Counted from the first letter of the stretch, positions 33,600-63,769 are shown. The stretch: DNA of 64,000 nucleotides from Enchytraeus crypticus (GCA_905160935.1 CAJHZI010000472.1:2239501-2303500); one strand, 5' to 3'. Translations and numbers: made by a program. The notes: generated by a model not told the origin, from the letters alone.

Positions 33600-35930
33600 A
33601 CCAACGATAGGTAATTACATTATTGTAAACTGTTTGTTAAAAACTGCAACTCGACTGCTGAATATAATCACAGTGCGCAAAACAAGATTACAGACCAAAA
33701 AATAATTAAGAGTTTGTTCAAATGCTTAGCAGTGCTATCATTCATATTATAAGCTATAGAAATAGAATAATAATATTATAATAATAATAAAATAATAATA
33801 ATAATGATAATAATAATACATGTATATTTATTATTATATTATCCAAATCAACCAGAGAAGACTATTTATGAAATGATTCTGCGATTATTCGAAGTTTCCA
33901 TGAGAAGTGATGACTGGTAAGCGAATAAAAAATAATAGCGCGAGTTTTGATTTATCCTTCAGTTCATTTTATATTATGCTGATCTATTACTCTTAGGAAT
34001 TGAATAAGTGAAGCATGGTTTCATATGGAGGGATATTTAACAAAATATTTTGGGCGTCAAGGATTTGCAAAATTATTTTAAACCGGTGGTGAGTATAGTT
34101 ATAGACACCTAGAGTAAAAGTATAGTACTTGTATTTGGTGTCTATATTTTAGCAGTAGTGACGCAGTTGACAGATGACTCGATGAATAGGCTTTCTAATT
34201 CCATTTGGAAAGTCTCTGATATTTAGTAAGAAAGCAAGGCAACTTTGGATTAAAAAACTATATCAGTTTAATTTAAGATTAATTTCAATACGATGAAAAT
34301 ATTAGTTGTTGTTATTAATGTTATTATTATTAATATTAATATTATTCAAAGATCTTTAATTCAACCTATTTAAAAATATTTAGTAGGCCTACATAAAATG
34401 AAAAGTCAATGAAGGACTTTTCTATGTGCAATAATTTGTCAAAATATTTTTAAATTCATTTCTATCCCCGTCACTAACATGTTATCGAGCAGAAAATTGA
34501 TGTTAAATATTTTGCTTTAGACTTCACTACAGTGTATGCATTAAGTTCTTAATAGTTCATATAATAGACATCTGGAGGATCCTTTATTATTACACATATC
34601 ATTAGTGCCATACGCTCGATAGGAAGAGTTTTCCATGATTTAAGAACATTGCAGTCTGCTTGAAATTATCATACACACACCACACCCCACACCATCTTCC
34701 CTTGAAACCCAGTTTAACTAGGGTTGGGATATCAATAGACTGTCTCTAACTGTCTTAAATTAGACTGTTTTGAAATTGCCATAATGGAAAAATTTAAAAA
34801 TGTTTATTTCGAAGTCCTAGATGCTGTTTTACTAAACTCGTATACATGTAGAGATTTATATCAAGAATTAGGCCAGTTTTACCTAATCATATCCTTCTAA
34901 ACGCCTTCTTAATGATAATATTTTAGTAAATGATTAACTTCTATCTCAATATTATTCTGCCTTGTTGAAGGTCAAATGTCATCTCATAATCAGAGTCTAC
35001 TTTCATGTTTCATAAAAAGCACTCTCTAGCTCAACAGTTAATCCCTATAGCTCTGAAGAAATATAGCATATGATGTTGTTTTACGTTATCTTCTTCAGTT
35101 TTGTTTAGTCGCCACTTAAGATACTCGGGGCAAACCATCGGTCTATTATTGAGTGTCCTGTGAACAAAACAGGATGAATAACTTATAAAATTTTAATTAA
35201 GTCGTCAACTTCTGAATTTAAAAATATACAATTATATAGAGTTGACATACTAAATTATTCTATAACTCTAATCATATAATTTCAGTTTACCTGTTTTATG
35301 AAAATATCAGTTAAGTAACTGGAGCAATTATTAAATAACGTCTCTCTGTTATAAAAGCTAGAATGAGTGAACGAGTTAGAAAGACACCCAATATGGTTAA
35401 GAAGATGTAAATGCTAAAGAGTCCTACATGGCAGGGAGACGAGTATTGTAAGATTTGCAAGTGCCATTAATTGATTGCAAAAGATCAATTAACTTTGAAA
35501 CATAGAATTGACGAAGTCCATAGCTGGAAAGAGTCAGTTAGTATAGAGTAGAAAGGTGACAAGGCAGTTGGCTTAAAATCGGACAGAGATATAGAAAAAG
35601 CCAATGTCAAGCTTAACGTCAGTTAGTTGTTCGACAGCTTGTTACTGACGAGGATAGTACTTAATTTAAACTCTGCACCTACAGACCAGCCGTCGAACAA
35701 CTTGCCAAGAAGCACCAAACTGTCAGACACGTCGACTTATAGACAGACAAACGGACAGACATACTGAGACAGACAGAGAGACAGGGGAATGATCCAGAAA
35801 GAGATATACAGCAGATATATGAATAAATAAAATGTTCGAAGTTACTTAAATCTTTCGTAAAAGATAAATTTAACTGAACTACGACGCCTCAGTAACAGAA
35901 TAAGAGCTGACTAGATTGTGTGACCGCTGT
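33600..35930. other. Stretch without genes
   Basis: AAT run at about 33765-33810 and a partial family C piece at about 34685-34745 (cccttgaaacccagtttaac). No coding region recognised. Confidence 0.5.
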
Positions 35931-35934
35931 GTGA

Positions 35935-36058
35935 CAGAGTGACAGTGTGACCGCTGTGTGACAGTGTGACCGCTGTGTGATAGTGTGGCAGTGTGACCAC
36001 TGTGTGACAGTGTGACCGCTGTGTGACAGTGTGACAGTGTGACCGCTGTGTGACAGGA
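35935..36058. repeat. Minisatellite based on GTGTGACCGCTGTGTGACA
   Basis: Six or more irregular copies of gtgtgaccgctgtgtgacag, some shortened. Confidence 0.85.
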
Positions 36059-36089
36059 TCAAGAGAAATACACGTAGCTTTTGTCACTT

Positions 36090-36095
36090 ATCTCC

Positions 36096-36137
<42 letters not shown>

Positions 36138-36146
36138 CTCTCTCTT

Positions 36147-36188
<42 letters not shown>

Positions 36189-36300
36189 TCGCTCTCTCTG
36201 TATCTCTCTCTTTCTCTCTCTCACTAAGTCTGATTCGATCTCTCTCTCACTATCTCTTTTTTTCTCTCTCTCTCTTCGCTCACTTTCTCTCTTTGTTCAC
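36090..36300. repeat. (CT)n-rich low-complexity tract
   Basis: Imperfect CTCTCT/TTTCTC sequence giving Ser/Leu-only frames. Confidence 0.95.
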
Positions 36301-36440
36301 TGGCTCCACCCAGTGAGCAAAGAATGATGTCAGTAAGGTATTCTACCACGGTTCAGTATGTGCTGGGTTCAAATCCTGGGCTCGCCCGTAACTGACATAG
36401 CTTTCGAGTGAGGAAACTGACGTCAACATTAGCTTTTTCG
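36298..36440 (+). mobile_element. SINE family A, copy
   Basis: gatgtcagtaaggtattcta, tgggttcaaatcctgggctc, cccgtaactgacatagcttt and gaggaaactgacgtcaacat are collinear with the other copies. Confidence 0.8.
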
Positions 36441-36461
36441 TTCTCTCACTCCTTCTATATT

Positions 36462-36462
36462 G

Positions 36463-36526
<64 letters not shown>

Positions 36527-36532
36527 CTTTCA

Positions 36533-36582
<50 letters not shown>
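36462..36582. repeat. (TA)n followed by (CT)n microsatellite
   Basis: TA run at about 36465-36527, then a CT run to 36581. Confidence 0.95.
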
Positions 36583-36584
<2 letters not shown>

Positions 36585-37129
36585 CTATAGCAATATGATC
36601 TCACACACTCATACACTCGACCGGTAATTTTTAAAGAGAGTTCTCACATTATTGTCGAGTATTTCCATCAAACCCAAAATCACAGATTAACAGGAAGTTT
36701 AATTTTGAATTCCCTTTTTTAAAGGTTAAATATCACTAATTACTCACGTTCTTTAGTTTGAAAATTATTGAAAATTATTGTTTAAGTATCTCTTTGTTAA
36801 TTTCCTGTCTTTCTCACTCTCTCGCTCTCTAATTGTCTGAAAAACGACATCTGTAAGAAATAAATTCCTTCTCTTAGTCCGCTTTCACAGTGTCTAAAGA
36901 GCTATCCACCACCGCCTCCAAAATGTCAAACCAGAATTGATCTTCCTTCAGAAAATTCTTAAATACTGAATTAAGAATGTCTCTGAGATAATTTCTCATT
37001 GCTTTTCTTAGCTCCACCTTAGTCGGCTCTCACTACGCGTACAGCTTTGACATATTCTACATGCGTCCAATATGTTACTACCAAAAAGACTTGACAGTAA
37101 TCTGAAGCCTCGACTTACAGTGGCCACAC

Positions 37130-37425
37130 ACGATCAGTTGTTGCCATCAAACTCATCTGTTCAGATATCTGTTCAGATATTTGAACAGATAAATTTGATC
37201 GTGTGTGGCCGCGTCAAATTGAAAACTGACGAGAGAACTATGACCTAGTTTCTCCACACACGATCAAATTTAACTGATCAAACTTATCTGAACAGATATC
37301 TGTTCAGATATCTTAACAGATAAATTTCATCGTGTGTGGGCAAAAACTGATGGGAAAACCATCAAACTCATCTGAACAGATATCTGTTCAGATAAATTTG
37401 ATCGTGTGTGGCCGTGTCAGTTTTC
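37130..37425. mobile_element. Cluster of three fold-back MITEs
   Basis: Each unit of about 75-100 bp has ends ggccacacacgatca / tgatcgtgtgtggcc and an interior of alternating ctgttcagatat and atctgaacagat, so each is almost wholly palindromic. Units lie at about 37130-37212, 37253-37340 and 37341-37425. A fourth lies at 38247-38352. No coding capacity. Confidence 0.85.
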
Positions 37426-37654
37426 AGAACTGAAGACTTGTCCCGCCCAAAAAGACTTTTGATGCACTTGTCGGCCTAAACTTATTTTAATTTGAGCATT
37501 ATAAATAGAAATTAATTTCTTAATGGAGTAATTAAAATCAAAGTATTATAAATCACAAAGATGCTTTTGACATACAGAGATAAGCGTTACCGAATTAAAT
37601 ATCATTATTAAATTTCAATATTGACTTTAAAATAAATTGAATGACTAGTGATGC

Positions 37655-37720
37655 AGTGATAAAGAGCTCGCCTCTAGAACGAGAGGTCGCGAGTTCGGAA
37701 CTGCGTTGCGACGTGAAAAA
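37655..37720 (+). mobile_element. tRNA-like SINE head
   Basis: gatgcagtgataaagagctc and ggtcgcgagttcggaac resemble A and B boxes. Followed downstream by a TA run at 37770-37810. Confidence 0.4.
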
Positions 37721-37764
37721 TAAAAACATAGTCGTGCAAAACGTTATATAAGCCATATCGATAT

Positions 37765-37812
<48 letters not shown>

Positions 37813-38068
37813 GCGACCTTAATGTTCCATTTCCTATCTAGACTCTTTCGTTACGACCCCGAGTAGGAATATACGGGATGCTAAACGGCTTTTTTAAAAT
37901 TCAATATTGAACACCTTCGCTAAACAAATTAAAATTTTATGAACAAAGAATAATAATTTTGTTTATAGTCAATCTCTATTGTATTTCTCAACAATAAAAA
38001 TGCCATGCGCAATTTATACAGTGTTTCACAATCTCCCGCGATAATGACACTTCATAAACAGGCCTTTT

Positions 38069-38235
38069 GGCGGGATTTAGCGCACTTGGTTTAGTTGCGC
38101 GTAGACTATCGAATTTATGCGAAACCGACATTAGTTAGTACTTTGTGAATGACCACCATGAAAGACCGAGTGTTGACAGCTTAGGAAGGAAAAAATCCCA
38201 GGGTGATGGAAGGTTATTCATAAATCCGTGCAAAG
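38069..38235 (+). mobile_element. 5S rRNA-derived SINE, copy 1
   Basis: Contains ttagttagtactttgtgaat, gaccaccatgaaagaccgag and tgttgacagcttaggaagga, collinear with 55141-55300. The 5S internal promoter order can be seen but is decayed. Confidence 0.7.
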
Positions 38236-38246
38236 GTTTCAAATCT

Positions 38247-38352
38247 GACGCGGCCACACACGTTCAAATTTCAAATCAGATATCTGTTCAGATATCTGAA
38301 CAGATATCTGAACAGATGAGTTTGATGGCAAAACTGATCGTGTGTGGCCACT
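38247..38352. mobile_element. Fold-back MITE, fourth copy
   Basis: gcggccacacacgttcaaat .. cagatatctgaacagatgag .. ctgatcgtgtgtggccactg, the reverse orientation of the 37130-37212 unit. Confidence 0.85.
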
Positions 38353-38484
38353 GTTAGAGATTGTAGTAACACTCACTAGCCTAACTAACTAATATGAAAG
38401 AAACCGGCTGCTTCTATGCAGCAACGGAATACGTCAGAGATTTATTGTAAAAATCTGATTCTCGTCTGCGGTCAAATTAGCCCG

Positions 38485-38985
38485 ACTCGATGTCCGCATT
38501 AGACTGAAATCAGGCCTGCATGTGACTTAATTTCCGCGTGAATTAGTCTAACTTCAGACCTGTATTAGGCTGAATTGATGCCTGTACTAGACTGAATTCT
38601 GGCCTGTACTAGACTGAAATCAGGCCTGTAATAGACTGAATTCAGGCCAGTACTAGACTGAAATCAGGCCAGTACTAGACTGAAATCAGGCCTGTACTAG
38701 ACTGAATTCAGGCCTGTACTAGACTGAATTCAGGCATGTACTAGACTGAAATCAGGCCTGTACTAGACTGAATTCAGGCCTGTACTAGACTGAATTCAGG
38801 CCTATACTAGACTGAATTTAGGCTTGTATTAGACTGAATTCAGGCCTGTACTAGACTGAAATCAGGCCTGTACTAGACTGAAATCAGGTCTGTACTAGAC
38901 TGAAATCAGGCCTGTACTAGACTGAAATCAGGCCTGTACTAGACAGAAATCAGGCTTGTACTAGACTGAAATCAGGCCTGTACTA
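38485..38985. repeat. 22-bp minisatellite
   Basis: About 22 copies of ctgaattcaggcctgtacta+ga, with ctgaaatcagg as the main variant. The units at the left end are the most diverged. Confidence 0.95.
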
Positions 38986-38989
38986 ATTG

Positions 38990-40025
38990 AAGTCAAACTT
39001 TTATACATCTGAGTTCATGTATCTGATGTCTTTTCCAAAGCAGAAAAATATTCTCGGTATTTGTTAAACTTGCGAATAGAGGTACACCTCTATATTACAG
39101 CCCTGTGCGATAAAGGCATAGCCTCGTTTTTATATCAATATTGCAGGTTCCGAATGCTATCTATTTCACACATGCTAAATAGAAATCGTTTGTAAAATGT
39201 GTTTTTTCACTCATGTAATAACATGAAGTTTTATAAATGAAGTAAGTATTATGACTCAAACTATTATAATACAGTTTACAATAGCAAGATTGCACTGTAC
39301 ACTGAAAACTGCAGTGTACATTGTAGCTATAATATTTAACCTTTTGATTTTATATAGTTGTATTAGTTTATTATTATGCCTTCAAAGTAATTAAACATAG
39401 CAAATGCGGAAGGTAGACTGAGGTCAATATAATATTGAGAACTACAGTCCAAAGCTACTATAATTTCTTTCAATAAAAGTATAATGCATAGATGATAATA
39501 TTATGTCATTATATTGCCGGAAATGACTCAAATGCTCCGCACAAAAATGAAGGTGCATTTCCATATTAAACGACAATAGATCTTTATGAACACCGTATAT
39601 TTCAGACCAACTAAACTTTCAGATTTGTTATTTAAAATGTCAAAGGGTATTGAGATTAAGCAGGGAAATTGCAACTTTTGCACATCAATTTTTATCAATT
39701 TTGATGTAGACATATTGGAATAAAGCTAGATAGCTCAACACAGCCTAGTTGAGCCGGGTTCATCGGAATAGTTGAGAATTTAATAGAAATTCAATGTGTG
39801 CATATATTGCGAAAGTACATTTTTCAATATCCAAATAAAAGAATTTCTAAATTTCAGAAAGTAATTTAAAGTAAAACCTAACTGCTAAAGGCATGCAAGA
39901 TAATCTAAAGCTGAACAAAACAAAATATAAGGTACAATTCTGCTGTTCAAAGCCGTTTCGCATTTTCTATTATTTAATTTTTTTTAGATCTGGTTAGGTG
40001 CAGAAATTACGAAAATGCTGAAGGA
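38990..40025. other. Stretch without genes
   Basis: AT-rich, no coding region or repeat recognised. Confidence 0.5.
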
Positions 40026-40029
40026 TATG

Positions 40030-40490
40030 AGTCTCTCTCTCTCTTAGTGCACTGCGTACTGCAGGTACATAGTATATTACGCATTCACTCTTCACTGTAT
40101 TCCGCTTTCCCCTTCATGTCCATATTTGAGTGAATCTCTAAATCATCTAACATTCCCAATCTCGACCTGCTTCTATCTCTAATCTCTTCCATTCTGTCTT
40201 CTATGACCTCTTTTAGCAGACTCCCCATCCCTCTACTATGTGTCCTATCCAACTCTTCGTTCTGTATCTTAATGCATCTATCAACTGTCTATCTTTTCCA
40301 ACTCTCTCCAAAACGTCCTCATTTGTAACCTTTTCTGTCAGGCTAATTCTTTTCATTCTTCGCCGTATCCATGTATCCATTGCCTCTAGTTTCCTGATAT
40401 CTTCCTTACTAAAGGTACATGTTTCACAGACATTTAATAGCTTGGTCCATACCAAGGTTTTCACTGTCTTTATCTTTGTGCCTTTTTGGA
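40030..40490 (-). mobile_element. RTE-like LINE 3' fragment
   Basis: The minus strand is open over 83 residues: KTLVWTKLLNVCETCTFSKE, DIRKLEAMDTWIRRRMKRIS, TEKVTNEDVLERVGKDRQLI, DALRYRTKSWIGHIVEG. This is the C-terminal end of a non-LTR reverse transcriptase. The 3' end reads into ctctctctct at 40033-40044. Confidence 0.8.
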
Positions 40491-40494
40491 CTTT

Positions 40495-41065
40495 TTTATT
40501 GAAGTTTAAGTGTTAATTGATTATTAATGGAAAAAATTTAATGGATAAAGTAATTGAAATGTAGGGTAAAGGTTTCGATGCTAACTAACCGTAAATTGAA
40601 CTGAACTTGCAGTGTAGCTTATCAGTTAGATATCTGACTGCAGATGAGAGTAGATGCAGAACTAAAATGCAATGCTGGACCCGCCAGCAGACGTGATTTC
40701 AAATTGACGTTAACTATTCATTTAGACTTGGCTTGAAATTACTTGCAAAAATACATAGGAAGCTGTAGGTAAACTAAAAGTTAATGGTAGGTGATTAGGT
40801 GTGTGACTAAAAGCAAAATATCTTGCCGCTCCGCAAAAGAGTCTCGGGGCTCATTAATGCCGTTTTGCAAAATGTCAGGAGCTTAACTCTGCCAGATTGC
40901 TATGATTGATTAATCGCAGCTCAAAGAAATTCTTTTAATCTCCGCAGAACTCATCCACTCAGACTTTTCTGGAGATCGAAGTAAAAGAAAACCTTACTGG
41001 AGTTATCTAGATATTTGATTGATTTTTCAGTTTCTAATACACTGATATTCTGTACTTTTTTGTTT
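40495..41065. other. Stretch without genes
   Basis: A tRNA-like segment gtagcttatcagttagatat is seen near 40613. No coding region. Confidence 0.45.
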
Positions 41066-41068
41066 CTG

Positions 41069-41200
41069 CTGGCTGGAGCCAGTGGCGATGTTGGTAAGAT
41101 ATTCGATCGCGGATCAGTATGTGCGGGGGTTCAAATCCTGCGCCCTTCACTAACATCACTTTCGAGTGAGGAAACTGACGTTATCATTAGCTTTTTTTGC
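41069..41200 (+). mobile_element. SINE family A, copy
   Basis: The best-preserved head: ggctggagccagtggcgatg, ttggtaagatattcgatcgc, gggggttcaaatcctg, and the 3' end gaggaaactgacgttatcat followed by agcttttttt. Confidence 0.85.
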
Positions 41201-41204
41201 TAAA

Positions 41205-42800
41205 AATCATTAATTCCAAAGTAAGTTCGCTCAGAACAGCGTCTCAGTGAAGCAACAAATAAGGCAGATTTACAGTTTCCTAGCAACTTCAAGCACCGAG
41301 GCACGGACATTACAAAAACTTTAATTAAGAATCCAAAATAATAGTCTGAAAATTCTTGCTCCTAGAAACTCGTCCACTAAGATCAAGGCTCCTGCATTGA
41401 ATGAATTCACTCAAATGTAATGCAGTGACGTCACTATGAGCTGACAGGATGACTCGCTGTAGGGTCTGGGGATCAGGGGTGGTTATAAGATTAGGCTTAT
41501 ATTTTTGTATTGATCATACTATTTTGCGCCTGTTCTCTTGGTTTTCATATTTGTTGTGACAGAAATAAGATAACAATTGTACGCCAAACATTTTCAGGAA
41601 GCAACTTTTTATAGAGTTGGATCCCTTTATCCAATTTATGAAGATCCATTATTTAAGGTTGCGTCACCACATAACTGTTCAAGCGGTTATAATGAGTTAA
41701 TGAAACAATGTTTTCTGCTTTCTGTTCAATAATATTTGTTTCCATTTTCAAAACCGCGACTTTAAAATGGACTATGGAGAAGCGAATTTTATCAATCCAT
41801 CGATCATTCTGTTGTTCGATCATTGTTAAGCAATGCGGAACTAAACTGAGCTCCGAGTAATGCTCTACTCGAATTGTGTTTCTTGTTTATTATTAATATT
41901 TTGGTTGACACGTTATGCGATATGGTTTTACGTACTAGTTGTAATTTTTGTCCAGATCAATTTAAATTCAGAAATTCAGCAGAATCTCTATTTAGTTATT
42001 GAATCTCCAGCACGTGAATGAAGTTACGATATAAAATAAACAATAAAGAGGAGAGTGCTCAGTGGGCCTTAATTAAATTTTGCTACGCATGGAATCTCGC
42101 ATCGATGAACCCTGACAAAAATGGTCTTCTCTTATACCCCCCAGATCTATATTGGATATCGACTCCACTTGGTACTCAGTTCAAATGAGTCATTCGTTAA
42201 GCTCAGAAGCATTAGCACCAGGTGACTGCAGGAGTACTCTATGCTGGAAGAATGGGACAATTGCGTGTAATGAAACGTTCCGTTTGCACTTCTTTGCGAC
42301 GTCTCTAGAAGGTTTAAATTGTTTTGTCCAGAAAAGTTCTCCAGACTGACGTTGAAGATTGTAAAGTTTCGCACGACAACAGATAATACAATGAACATTA
42401 ATCAATGCAGCTTTACTCGTTCTCTATCAACCGGGCCGGCAAATCATTATATTCTAGCGAATAATTTATTTAAACTTCATTGCGTTTCTCTTAAATATTT
42501 GAGAAAGTATTAGTATTTTGAAGGATTCTGATGGATAGCCTCTCAAAACGAGTTAAACACTGAAATTGATGATCTTCAGTTTTAAAATAACTCTTAAAGT
42601 CAGAGTAAATACAGTATCGTGATAAAAAAACACGAAGTTGTAGTGATATCTGATAGCAATGACAACACAGAGCACTGTGAAGCTACAGTTAGAGTAGATT
42701 AGAATTTGCAAAAAATGATAGGTGCATTGAAGATCCGAACACTCCGTCGAAATGCATAATGTAGGGTTCAAAATTGATTAACTGTAACAGTATAAAACAA
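41205..42800. other. Stretch without genes
   Basis: Several overlapping short frames on both strands (42147-42513) without motif. No repeat recognised. Confidence 0.5.
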
Positions 42801-42802
42801 GT

Positions 42803-43180
42803 GATATACATTGATACACCGGAGATACACCAGTGGTACACCAGTGGTACACCGGAGATGCAAGGAGATACACTATTGATGCACCAGCGGTATACCAATG
42901 ATACACCAGTGATACACCAGTGATAAACTAGTGATACACCAGTAATACACCAGTAATACACGAGTGGTACACAAATTATACACACTTAATACACCAGTGA
43001 TACACAAATGATACACCAGTGATACACCAGTGATACACCACTAATACACCAGTGATACACCAGTGATACACAAATGATACACCAGTAATACATAAGTGAT
43101 ACACCAGTGATACATACATGATACACCAGTGACATACCAGTGATACACCAGTGATATACCAGTGATACACCAGAGATACA
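42803..43180. repeat. 11-bp minisatellite (GATACACCAGT)n
   Basis: About 34 copies of gatacaccagt with variants. Because 11 is not a multiple of 3, all three minus frames read the same 11-residue cycle (VYHWCITGVSL), so long open frames are a by-product. Confidence 0.95.
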
Positions 43181-43374
43181 TAGTGAACTGAACAGCTTGT
43201 AATGCTCATTTTATTCTTAGATGCTTCAGCTACATATACTGTGTATCTGATTAAAGAAATTACGAACTATAGCCAATTTTGACTTATTTTGCTCTTGAAA
43301 GAAACTTTAATTAAACTATTGCAAGACGCAGCATTCGGAAATTTAAGCGAACATTATATTTAATATATTGACGT

Positions 43375-43435
43375 CCCAGACATTACCTTATGGCGAGGAA
43401 CCAGACGTTAAATTCTTATTGATTGATAGTTATTG
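43375..43435 (+). repeat. Short dispersed repeat ending ..GACGTTAAATTC, copy 2
   Basis: acattaccttatggcgagga then gacgttaaattcttattgat, the reverse complement of 4590-4655. Confidence 0.55.
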
Positions 43436-43439
43436 ATAG

Positions 43440-43880
43440 TAACTAAACGGTTATTTTCTTAAATATCGCTAGTTAATTGTACTGGTAGTTAGTCACTTTC
43501 AAGGCGTTATTTTCAATGAAGAGTAGCAACGGTAGATATGTTAGTTATTTAAAGACGACGACGACATTATGATAATAATGAGTAGTAATCCAGAGGAGGT
43601 CGAATCAAAGATTTATACAATCTTAACAGTGCTTTTATTTCTACATTTGAATGTTCATTTAATATCATTAATATTTGTTAATACCATTAAGTATTCTAAC
43701 TTCCTTTAGCAGTGCTTATATTTTAACTAGTAATAATTGCAAAACCATCAAGGAAATTCTTAATTAGGTTACAACAAGACAGAACATCGTTTAAAGTGAA
43801 ACCAGCGACACATGTTTGTTTGCATCTGTAGTCGCTTAGGTACCAAGTTCTATTCCTTCAGTTATACTCTAATTAGAAGC
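43440..43880. other. Stretch without genes
   Basis: Nothing recognised. Confidence 0.5.
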
Positions 43881-43884
43881 ATAT

Positions 43885-44120
43885 ATGAAATGGGAAGAAT
43901 TTGATAGGATACATTCTAAGGGGAGATCGCCTTCTAAACGAAGTCATAGAAAGATAGAAAAGAAGGAAAGAGACAGAGACAGACCGAGATTTGGAATGTT
44001 AGATAACTTAAGATTCACTCGTATGTGGACACGAAGAGATAAACAAAAAACAGAGAAGAGTGGAGGCGTTATATACCATGGACCTGCCAGTAGGCAGTGC
44101 ACTAAGAGAGAGAAGCCTAT
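43885..44120 (+). mobile_element. RTE-like LINE 3' fragment
   Basis: The plus strand reads WEEFDRIHSKGRSPSKRSHR, then RPRFGMLDNLRFTRMW and atggacctgccagtaggcag with the gagaga end. Same 3' end as at 31738, 19851 and 50240. Confidence 0.8.
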
Positions 44121-44204
44121 CACGAGATTCACGACGCACTTTTATTAATCTGAACAACATGTTACTGACTCGGACAAAACACTTTAATAAATTTCCATCA
44201 ATAT

Positions 44205-44285
44205 GCATGTACAATACATGCATGTACAATACAAACATGTACAATACATACATGTACAATACATACATGTACAATACATTAACGC
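44205..44285. repeat. 15-bp tandem repeat (ACATACATGTACAAT)n
   Basis: Five copies of acatacatgtacaat with one variant. The unit contains the palindrome tgtaca. Confidence 0.9.
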
Positions 44286-44289
44286 TTAA

Positions 44290-44780
44290 TGCTTAAACGT
44301 ATCAGCACTAAAACTAGCAACGGCTCACATTCTATTTACATTACACAATTAAAAAATCAGCTGAGGTTTTCATTCTTTCAACTTTAATTAATTAATTATT
44401 TATCATTTACATTTAAATTATAGGCCTAAAGCCAGTAAACGTAAATTTCCAGGCTTCATGGGAAAAACCAGTAATCTAAATGTTTTTGCTTACATATATT
44501 CTTGTTGCAAATACATAAAATATGATTACAATTAACAACATAAACTTAATACTTCGTAGATAATCATAGTCAGTTCATGTTTCTAACGTGTTTAAACATT
44601 TCATTTAGTTTACATATTTAACCTCTATGCATAACTAACATACTATAATCTATAGATTACACCTAAAGAATTAGTTCATGAATTTAACACATATGACATA
44701 CATGTAGAATTTAACTAGTGAGATTTAGCTTGCAGAATATTGCAGATTTAATTATAACATAAAACACGCATTTGGTGCCC
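44290..44780. other. Stretch without genes
   Basis: AT-rich. Nothing recognised. Confidence 0.5.
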
Positions 44781-44782
44781 AG

Positions 44783-45190
44783 GACGCTGAAGAATAGACC
44801 AACCTAAACTGCACGTGTCATAAGAAGCTACCGAGCACGAACTGAGTAAGACAACGGCCAACCACCTCAGAAGCCGTATTATTCCCATGCCATTGGTTAC
44901 ATATGATGTGGATAAGGCATATAGCCTTTTGTGAAGGGATTAACTCATTAGTCGATGGAGTGCTCTTTATGAAGCCTGAAAAGTATCACATGAATAAAGC
45001 TAGTAAAGCTAATGTTAACGTAAGTTTGCTCACTCGAAAGCGATGTCAGTCACGGGCGAGCCCAGGATTTAAACTCTTCACATACTGATCCGCGGTCGAG
45101 TGTCTTACCGATTTTGCCACTAGCTCCAGCCGGTAGGACTGTGTACTTTGCCACTTAGCAGAACACTAGAGAGGAGGAGGAGGATGTAGT
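44783..45190 (+). mobile_element. Repeat family D, interrupted by a SINE-A insertion
   Basis: Left part 44783-44990 (acgtgtcataagaagctacc, accacctcagaagccgtatt, aagggattaactcattagtc, gagtgctctttatgaagc). Right part 45139-45190 (gtgtactttgccacttagca, gaacactagagaggagg). A SINE-A sits between. It lies about 30 bp past the PKA stop codon, antisense to the gene. Confidence 0.7.
44998..45136 (-). mobile_element. SINE family A, copy nested in family D
   Basis: The plus strand shows the inverse of the family: agctaatgttaacgtaagtt, tcactcgaaagcgatgtcag, cgggcgagcccaggattta, gatccgcggtcgagtgtctt and ctagctccagccgg. Confidence 0.85.
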
Positions 45191-45216
45191 ACGTATAATA
45201 ATTTAAGTATGCTGTT

Positions 45217-63290
<18,074 letters not shown>

Positions 63291-63581
63291 AATCCAGGAA
63301 ATAGACTGTATTATGAATCTATCTGGACTTTATAAAAACCTCAAATCTAAGCTATTTCCTGTGTTGTAGCTACTTCAGTGCTAGTGTCCCGTACAGCTTT
63401 GCAAATCTTATCACTCGAATGTCAGTCTAATGTTTCGGACAAATAAGACAATGCTTAGAATCAACTTTCTGTATGCGGAGTTAATTTTCTGTATGCTTAG
63501 TTAATTTCGAATGTTTGACGCCATTTTAGCAAAATAGGTAGAGACTTTGAAAGAGAATGATTACTGTAGTCGAGTGTATAC

Positions 63582-63663
63582 CAGCTGTGCAGCTAAGCAT
63601 CGCAGCAGCTGTGCAGCTAATAGCGACATCAGCTGTATGTTGATGTCGATGCTGCTGCAGCTG
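63582..63663. promoter_or_regulatory. Cluster of four CAGCTG motifs upstream of the PKA start
   Basis: CAGCTG occurs at 63582, 63606, 63630 and 63658, all within 82 bp and about 300-370 bp upstream of the PKA start codon. The stretch can also fold, because CGACATCA pairs with TGATGTCG. CAGCTG is an E-box/AP-4 type site in animals, so a promoter role is possible but unproven. Confidence 0.35.
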
Positions 63664-63768
63664 CTACTCGAGAGAGTAGACCAGACAGAGTTTTGTCTAT
63701 CGCTTAAATGAAGATGTTAATATTTTTAATATACAAAATGGTTTACAAGTTGTGCAATTAAATTATAG

Positions 63769-63769
<1 letters not shown>

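Noticed and set aside
36050..36316. 88-residue Ser/Leu-rich frame with signal-peptide-like look
   Set aside because: Translation of a CT-rich low-complexity tract.
38485..38985. Regular direct repeats that could be taken for a CRISPR array
   Set aside because: Units are contiguous without unique spacers, and the host is clearly eukaryotic. It is a minisatellite.
42689..43209. 98- and 77-residue hydrophobic frames on the minus strand
   Set aside because: Produced by the 11-bp minisatellite, which is open in all frames of that strand.
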